From Antribacter gilvus (GTDB lineage: Bacteria; Actinomycetota; Actinomycetes; Actinomycetales; Cellulomonadaceae), in contig NZ_QXTH01000002.1 in the NCBI RefSeq assembly GCF_003946865.1, forward strand, positions 124,001-188,000: a DNA stretch of 64,000 bases, in the 5' to 3' direction. The translations under genes and the position numbers were made by a program. Below are positions 58,369 through 64,000 of this stretch, piece by piece (within the stretch, counting starts at the first letter, position 1; every line of letters begins with the position of its first letter). The notes beneath the pieces are model-generated. The model was not told the origin of the DNA. It did no database searches and was given only the letters and a program-made list of their open reading frames with translations.

Positions 58369-58587
58369 TCACCGGGTGAGGACAACAAGCGCGGCCGTAG
58401 CCGATGCGGCGGCGATCGCGATTGCCACCACGATGCGCGTGCGTTTCCGCCAACCAGCTCCGAGCACCAGGCTCGCACCGACGACGCCCAGTCCGAGCAG
58501 CGACCCGTAGACCAGTCCTCCGTACTGATACCCGACGCCCCACGAGACCCATGCGGCCGTTGCGAGCGCAGCGATCACACCCGTCAC
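58369..58587 (-). CDS. Small membrane protein, possibly second half of a frameshifted gene
   Basis: 72 aa with two hydrophobic segments ([40 protein letters not shown]) and a third ([19 protein letters not shown]). GTG 58587 overlaps the stop of the preceding small gene by four bases (GTGA). It could be an independent two-gene coupled unit, or a single about 136-residue membrane protein split by a frameshift near 58590-58620. No family recognised. Confidence 0.5.
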   Translation of the reverse strand: MTGVIAALATAAWVSWGVGYQYGGLVYGSLLGLGVVGASLVLGAGWRKRTRIVVAIAIAAASATAALVVLTR

Positions 58588-58778
58588 CCACGGGGGAGCT
58601 CTACGCCCGAGAGTGCGGTAAAGCCCGCGATCCCGAGCGTCGCCAGTGCAGGCGGGACCGCCCAGATCAGTACTGAATAGCCGACGAACACGAGCCCCGG
58701 CAGGCCTGGCATCCTCCAGGCAGCGTCGGCAGCGACCACCAGGACGACGGCGAGCGACGACACCAGTGCGCGACGCAT
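58584..58778 (-). CDS. Small membrane protein, possibly first half of a frameshifted gene
   Basis: 64 aa: [20 protein letters not shown] opens with a membrane helix, and a second helix follows ([20 protein letters not shown]). Its stop overlaps the start of the next small membrane protein. See that entry for the frameshift alternative. Divergent from a TPR protein gene. Confidence 0.5.
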   Translation of the reverse strand: MRRALVSSLAVVLVVAADAAWRMPGLPGLVFVGYSVLIWAVPPALATLGIAGFTALSGVELPRG

Positions 58779-58905
58779 GGTCGTAGCCGCGTGGCTCGTC
58801 CACGCTGATCTCGCTGCGTTCGGTATATCTGAGGTGGGCGCCGCCACGTGCATGACGCTACTCCGTGTCCCAAACCTGTCCAGGTGGTCAGGCAGAATCC
58901 GTGGC

Positions 58906-59793
58906 ATGAGCAGCGATGACGTGATCGACGGCGGTCCGGGCTGGCACATCGACCCCGCCACGTTGCTCCCCGTGCTCGACAACGAGGACACCTTCCGTGC
59001 GGCGAACCCGAGCGATCCGGCGCTCGACGTCCTCGTCGCGCTCTGGTCGGGGAACCCGGACCGCGCGGCACGCCTCCTGGAGCCGCTGGTCGTGGCCGAC
59101 CCGTCGTGGCGCCTGCAGGCCTTGGCGGCTGACGTGACCCGAGACCGTGGCGACACCGCCACCGCCGTCAAGATCCTGGAATCCCTGCACCACCAGCATC
59201 GGCACACGACCCGCGGAGCGGTGCTGGTCCAGCACCTGGGCAAGGCGCACTTCGTAGCCGGGGACCACGCGCGGGCCGCGGCATACTTCCGGCGAGCGCT
59301 CGACCTGCGGACCACCGCAGGGGCCGACGACGCGCTCGTCACCTCCTCACGACGAGCCCTGGACCGAGCCCTGGACCTGGTGGCGCCATCGTTCGCCCAC
59401 GTCCGCGACTGGGGATGGGGCGTCGCGTTCCGGCAGGACTCTGTCGAGGGCGAGATCCCGGACGTCGACACCAGCGATGCCGTGACCGTCACCCCGCTCG
59501 GGCTCGGTATCGGGGTTCGCCACGGGCAGGACTGCGACTGGCAGGCCGGGGAGGAAGGCCCGGCGCTCGTCACCATCCGCCTGGACAGGCCGGGAGCTTT
59601 CACGCCTCCTGAGCGGGCTGTCGTGGTCGACGTCGTGCTGGAGACCCCGAGCCTCTCGCTGAGCCTCGGCGACGCCGAGGACGAGATCCTCCTCCCGGTC
59701 TCGGGCGCCCGCACCAGGGTGGTGATCAGCCACGTCGACAACACCTGGCACCAACCTACTGAGGTGTGGATCGACCTCCACCCGGTGGGGTGA
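58906..59793 (+). CDS. TPR-containing hypothetical protein
   Basis: 295 aa. Residues about 40-150 form TPR-like helices (ALDVLVALWSGNPDRAARLL, LGKAHFVAGDHARAAAYFRR). The second half is beta-rich with no known motif (GIGVRHGQDCDWQAGEEGPA). Not recognised. ATG 58906 follows CAGAAT by seven bases, so it is possibly leaderless; a 43-codon longer frame is not supported. Confidence 0.7.
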   Translation: MSSDDVIDGGPGWHIDPATLLPVLDNEDTFRAANPSDPALDVLVALWSGNPDRAARLLEPLVVADPSWRLQALAADVTRDRGDTATAVKILESLHHQHRHTTRGAVLVQHLGKAHFVAGDHARAAAYFRRALDLRTTAGADDALVTSSRRALDRALDLVAPSFAHVRDWGWGVAFRQDSVEGEIPDVDTSDAVTVTPLGLGIGVRHGQDCDWQAGEEGPALVTIRLDRPGAFTPPERAVVVDVVLETPSLSLSLGDAEDEILLPVSGARTRVVISHVDNTWHQPTEVWIDLHPVG

Positions 59794-59799
59794 CCGCTG

Positions 59800-59890
59800 G
59801 GTCGACCCTTCTACGAACGGCTCGGGTTCACACCCGCCGAAAGCCGAGCTCTCCTTCAGCCGGTCGGCGGGAGACTTCAGAAGCTGCGCA
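59800..59890 (+). pseudogene. Possible remnant of a GNAT acetyltransferase
   Basis: Frame from 59800 reads RPFYERLGFTPAESRALLQP, close to the C-terminal FYERLGF signature of GNAT acetyltransferases, but no start or upstream domain is present and the frame directly follows another gene. It occupies the gap between the TPR protein and the DUF433 gene. A short match, so a chance resemblance is possible. Confidence 0.3.
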
Positions 59891-59920
59891 TCCTCGATGA
59901 AGCGTTCCGCTTGGTCCAAC

Positions 59921-60163
59921 TCAGGCGACAAGGGGCGGCACCCGGAGACCACCAACGACTGAGGCCGCGTACTCGAGGGCCGCGACAAGGTCCTCGCGGG
60001 ACAGTTCGTCGTACTCCTGGAGAAGCTCCTCGTAGGTCTCGCCAGCAGCAAGCAACTCCAGAATGACCTGCACCGTCACCCGCGTTCCACGGATCCGGGG
60101 CCTACCGTGCGCCACGCTGGGGTCCATCGCGATCCGGTTCGGGTGCGACGCTTCAGCAGCCAT
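59921..60163 (-). CDS. DUF433 domain protein (antitoxin-like)
   Basis: 80 aa DUF433 protein: HGRPRIRGTRVTVQVILELL is the family core and EELLQEYDELSREDLVAALE the C-terminal helices. DUF433 proteins are usually antitoxins paired with a DUF5615 PIN-like toxin encoded just downstream, but none is visible in the 127 bp following, so this looks like an orphan. ATG 60163 is chosen for the usual family length. Confidence 0.8.
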   Translation of the reverse strand: MAAEASHPNRIAMDPSVAHGRPRIRGTRVTVQVILELLAAGETYEELLQEYDELSREDLVAALEYAASVVGGLRVPPLVA

Positions 60164-60338
60164 GTCGCGAGTGTTCCACGCGTCCCGCATCGGAGCCAGG
60201 GAGGGACCACACGTGCTCCGGTCTGCGCCCGACGGGCGTAGCCCGCGGATAGTCAGCATCGCTCACCGGGAAGCCAGCCGGGCCCGGAGGGCATCACACT
60301 TGCGGCAGACTTCGGAAACGTCGAAGAAGGAGGCCTCG

Positions 60339-60662
60339 TTGGAAGCCCGCCCTCAGATCGTGTGCCTGTGTGGCTCAACCCGGTTCGCCCCGGAGTTCCG
60401 CGAAGTGAATCGTGATCTCACCCTCGCGGGGACGATCGTCGTCGCACCCGCTGAGTTCAAGCACGCCGACGAGATCACCGACGAGCAGAAGGCTGCGCTC
60501 GGGGCACTGCACCTCGCGACGATCGACCTCGCCGACCGCGTCATGGTGGTCAACCCAGGCGGGTACATCGGGGAGTCCACGCGACGTGAGATCCACTACG
60601 CACACAAGACCGGAAAGCCGGTGGAGTACACCGACGCACCCGACAGCGCCGTCAACCCGTGA
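60339..60662 (+). CDS. Nucleoside 2-deoxyribosyltransferase-like small protein, TTG start
   Basis: 107 aa. PQIVCLCGSTRF and DLADRVMVVNPGGYIGESTR, IHYAHKTGKPVEYTD resemble nucleoside 2-deoxyribosyltransferase-like and related Rossmann-type proteins found in bacteria and phages; the activity is unproven. The TTG at 60339 is the start because AAGGAGG lies five bases upstream, a very strong site; a 92-codon longer frame would cover the DUF433 promoter region. The stop overlaps a possible GTG of the next gene. Confidence 0.8.
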   Translation: MEARPQIVCLCGSTRFAPEFREVNRDLTLAGTIVVAPAEFKHADEITDEQKAALGALHLATIDLADRVMVVNPGGYIGESTRREIHYAHKTGKPVEYTDAPDSAVNP

Positions 60663-60715
60663 ACACATTCACTGGCAAGGCGCCCCTCCCGATTTCCGAA
60701 CGGAAGGACCAGCAC

Positions 60716-61903
60716 GTGACCCAGGCCAGCGGCCTGCCGACGACGGCCGCCCAGGCGGAGCCGATCCTCTCGAACCTGCCCGGCTCGTTCCCGGAGGGGG
60801 TTCTGCTGCGGCGCCATCCCGACATCGTGGCGACCGTCCGGCGTCTCGTGCCCTTCCCACGCGCGGTACAGGAAGCGGTCGACGGGCTGCTGGCCACGCT
60901 CGACGGCGCGATCCCGGAGCTTCCCGAGGACGCCCACGACGCGACATTGTGGCGCGACTCCGCCGCCGGCTACGTCGGGCAGCGCTGGGTGGACGTGCCG
61001 TTCCTGTGGGCCGAGTCGTACTTCTACCGGCTGCTGCTGGAGGCGACCGGCTACTTCCAGGATGGCCCGTGGCGCGGTGTGGACCCGTTCGCCCCGCAGA
61101 AGCTCGCCGAGCTCGACTCCTCCGAGCTGGCCCGTGACCTGACCAACCTCGACGCGCTCGTGGATGCGCCACCGGCAGAAGGGCTGCTCGCGGCGGTGGC
61201 GGCCTCCCTGTGGGGCAACCGTGCCGACCTCGGATTCCGGCTCTCCGATCCGTCCTCGACCGCCCGCGATCAGGTCGACGACCTCGTCGCCGACGACTCG
61301 GCCACCCTGTGGCGGCTCCTGGATTCGGAGCCAGGGACGGTGCACCTGGTCGCCGACAACGCAGGCCGGGAGCTCACCGCCGACCTCGTCCTGGTCGACC
61401 GCTTGCTGGCGACGGATCGCGCGTCAACAGTGGTCTTGCACCTCAAGCCGCACCCGTACTACGTCTCCGACGCGACCGTGTCCGACCTACTGACGGTGCT
61501 GCGGCGCCTCACCGCTACACCGGGGGCGGCGGCAGGGATCGCGGCGCGGCTGCGGGCAGCACTGGCGACCGACCGCCTCCAGGTGCGCGCGCACGAGTTC
61601 TGGTGCACCCCCGGCACGTTCCACGAGCTGCCGACCGACCTGGTCGACGAACTGTCCGGCGCGGCCGTCGTGATCGTCAAGGGCGACCTGAACTACCGTC
61701 GGCTCGTCGGCGACCTGCATTGGGACCCGACCACGCCCTTCGCCGACGTCGTGGCGTACTTCCCCGCCCCCGTCGCCGCCCTGCGGACCTTGAAGTCCGA
61801 CGTCGCGGTCGGCGTCACACCCGACCGGCTCGAACGACTCGAGAACGCCACACCGGGCTGGCGCACCAACGGCACTCACGCGGTGATCCACGTCAGAGAC
61901 TGA
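60716..61903 (+). CDS. ARMT1-family damage-control phosphatase (DUF89)
   Basis: 395 aa. The DUF89/ARMT1 metal-dependent phosphatase signatures are HLVADNAGRELTADLVLVD (Asp-Asn pair), VVLHLKPHPYYVSDAT and VVIVKGDLNYRRLVGD. Such enzymes remove phosphate from damaged or over-phosphorylated metabolites; the substrate is unknown here. GTG 60716 has AAGGA eight bases upstream; a GTG at 60659 in frame overlaps the previous stop and is an alternative (414 aa). Possibly co-transcribed with the upstream gene. Confidence 0.85.
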   Translation: MTQASGLPTTAAQAEPILSNLPGSFPEGVLLRRHPDIVATVRRLVPFPRAVQEAVDGLLATLDGAIPELPEDAHDATLWRDSAAGYVGQRWVDVPFLWAESYFYRLLLEATGYFQDGPWRGVDPFAPQKLAELDSSELARDLTNLDALVDAPPAEGLLAAVAASLWGNRADLGFRLSDPSSTARDQVDDLVADDSATLWRLLDSEPGTVHLVADNAGRELTADLVLVDRLLATDRASTVVLHLKPHPYYVSDATVSDLLTVLRRLTATPGAAAGIAARLRAALATDRLQVRAHEFWCTPGTFHELPTDLVDELSGAAVVIVKGDLNYRRLVGDLHWDPTTPFADVVAYFPAPVAALRTLKSDVAVGVTPDRLERLENATPGWRTNGTHAVIHVRD

Positions 61904-61986
61904 CAACCAACCCCCAGGGCAAAGCCCGTCCGCACCGCACGCGCACCCCCGGTGCTGCGCTCGTCCGGCCGCTGAGAGCTGGCTCC

Positions 61987-63075
<1,089 letters not shown>

Positions 63076-63124
63076 TCACGCGCTCCACGTGTCACGATGT
63101 GATTTCCGCCCTAGCGGCGGGGGC

Positions 63125-63258
63125 CAACACGTGGTGAACTGGTCCCATCGGAGCCCGTTGGTGGGGTTGCCGGGACCAGCCGGAACTGGGAAACCAGATC
63201 CCTCCATCCTCGAGGTGGAGTGCGGCCCCCGGAATCCCTCCAACGGGCTCCGGTGTTG
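63125..63258. ncRNA. Candidate structured RNA abutting the DUF3800 gene
   Basis: Helices visible by complementarity: 63125-63130 with 63253-63258 (6 bp); 63149-63161 with 63240-63252 (13 bp, perfect); 63202-63206 with 63216-63220 (5 bp, inner loop can add GC pairs around TCGA); 63186-63189 with 63194-63197 (4 bp, loop GAAA on the plus strand); and 63139-63146 with 63172-63179 (8 bp), which crosses the 13 bp helix and would be a pseudoknot. The region starts at the base next to the DUF3800 stop codon. A GAAA tetraloop suggests the plus strand is the RNA, convergent to DUF3800, but the minus strand is also possible. Several RNA motifs associated with DUF3800 genes have been described, so this may belong to that group. 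Confidence 0.5.
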
Positions 63259-64000
63259 CTAGGAGTGGAGTTCAGGCCACCAGACGCGATCACACAAGAA
63301 CGCAGACTGCCCGTAGACCTTGATCCCGAACCCCAAGAGCCTGCCGTCGGTGCTTCGCCGGATCTGGTGACGGTGCTGGAGAAGCATCTCGGCGCACAGC
63401 ATGTCCTGAGCATCCCCGACGAGCGCAGCCCGGAACATGCCCAGGTAGATGTCCGCCAGCTGGATCCCGTCGTACTCGTCCGTGCCATGCCACTTAGGCG
63501 GCCAGTACAGGTGCTCCCAGGGCACGGACCCCTGGTCGCGATCCCGGGTGCCGCTCAAGTACGCCTGGCTTCGCGCATGGTCCATACCCTTGACCGCACC
63601 AAGGCGGACTCGAGCTACTCGCGCTCCGCCCGTCGAGCCGCGCGTCTCGTGGGCGACGCGTTCCAAGAGCAGCCACGTCATCCAGTGGTAGAACATCTCG
63701 CCGTCGGCGCGCATAGCAGCACTGGCGCGAAGCGTCGGCTTGTGTGCGACGACATAGATCACCCGCAGGTCCGGGATTGCTGCAACCAGGTCTGATGCAA
63801 GGCGTCTCCGCAGAACGCGCTTTGCGCCAAAGTGCTCGGTCCAATGGAGCGGCTTGTTCGTCCCGATCTCCTGTCTAAGACCTCCGATGACGACCCGGAC
63901 GTGAGCAGCAGATTCCCACGGGACCAAGACCGCCCCCATCGCGAACCAGTCGCTCGACGTCGTCGAGAATCCTCGGTCACCACTCTCGTCGACGTAGACC
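63259..64000 (-). CDS. DUF3800 domain protein (5' end beyond window)
   Basis: About 247 residues are visible; the reading frame is open to base 64000, so the N terminus is cut only slightly. The visible start VYVDESGDRGFSTTSSDWFA is the conserved DUF3800 opening with the acidic Asp-Glu, and YDGIQLADIYLGMFRAAL near the end supplies the conserved Gln-Leu-Ala-Asp. DUF3800 is thought to be an RNase H-like nuclease family, common in phages, plasmids and variable chromosomal islands; function is not established. A methionine at 63939 could be taken for the start, but the family motif lies upstream of it. Its stop touches a highly structured region. Confidence 0.85.
   Translation of the reverse strand, partial: VYVDESGDRGFSTTSSDWFAMGAVLVPWESAAHVRVVIGGLRQEIGTNKPLHWTEHFGAKRVLRRRLASDLVAAIPDLRVIYVVAHKPTLRASAAMRADGEMFYHWMTWLLLERVAHETRGSTGGARVARVRLGAVKGMDHARSQAYLSGTRDRDQGSVPWEHLYWPPKWHGTDEYDGIQLADIYLGMFRAALVGDAQDMLCAEMLLQHRHQIRRSTDGRLLGFGIKVYGQSAFLCDRVWWPELHS

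Overview
The window is a 64 kb piece of a chromosome from a high-GC actinomycete, most likely a member of the Micrococcales such as the Cellulomonadaceae or Promicromonosporaceae. Supports for this are the strong G/C third-position bias, many GTG starts, stop/start overlaps of the GTGA and ATGA type, a sigE-rseA-htrA-tatB cluster with a divergent O-methyltransferase (the order known from Mycobacterium Rv1220c-Rv1224), the actinobacterial form of DapD, a DUF3117 protein, and a GlgE-type glucan/trehalose pathway. The exact genus is inference. I see no rRNA, tRNA, CRISPR array, insertion sequence or prophage.

Layout. 1-5.4 kb: a BMP-family nucleoside-type ABC uptake operon (binding lipoprotein, double ATPase, permease running off the left edge) and an M20 amidohydrolase. 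5.6-7.4 kb: a DUF222/HNH protein behind a likely LexA box. 7.5-12.3 kb: GDP-mannose pyrophosphorylase and the complete succinate dehydrogenase operon sdhCDAB. 12.3-19.5 kb: YihY membrane protein, a 2H phosphoesterase, trpS, then the sigma-E envelope-stress operon (sigE, rseA, htrA, tatB), the O-methyltransferase and the DUF3117 protein. 19.6-27.6 kb: folP, a LOG-family protein, dapE, dapD, an anchored lysozyme-like protein, gltA, dapC, fdxA, which holds three steps of lysine/diaminopimelate synthesis. 27.7-30.3 kb: a small SH3-like protein, a ferredoxin-P450 pair and an MHYT-domain membrane protein. 30.5-42.4 kb: glgP, glgE, treS, maltokinase, an F420-type oxidoreductase, a VapBC-type toxin-antitoxin pair and glgB. 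42.5-51.8 kb: a CnoX-like protein, two envelope proteins, a DivIVA-like coiled-coil protein, two alpha/beta hydrolases, an FKBP lipoprotein and a phosphoribosyltransferase. 51.8-64 kb: a less conserved region with hypothetical proteins, a large LuxR-type ATPase regulator, a DUF255 protein, a DUF433 antitoxin-like protein, an ARMT1-type phosphatase, an aldo/keto reductase broken by an in-frame stop, and a DUF3800 protein running off the right edge.

How the genes work together. TreS turns trehalose into maltose, the maltokinase phosphorylates it, GlgE adds it to alpha-1,4-glucan, GlgB branches the glucan and GlgP degrades it, so the block is a trehalose-to-glycogen route and its reverse. SigE is held by the zinc anti-sigma factor, and the same operon carries the HtrA protease and TatB export component. 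SdhCDAB and GltA belong to the TCA cycle.

Regulatory and structural signals. Many genes have a TANNNT hexamer exactly 6-7 bases before an ATG/GTG and no ribosome binding site, so leaderless transcription looks common. Convergent gene pairs are often separated by long, perfect, U-poor inverted repeats (up to 35 bp arms). The signal most worth following is a compact, multi-helix region with a possible pseudoknot (63125-63258) that abuts the stop codon of the DUF3800 gene and may be a DUF3800-associated structured RNA. Other notable items are a 93 bp tandem repeat triplicated in frame inside the maltokinase, an O-methyltransferase whose only sensible start is ATC, a sigma-E-type promoter in front of sigE itself, and a palindromic repeat present in two copies around the LuxR-type regulator.
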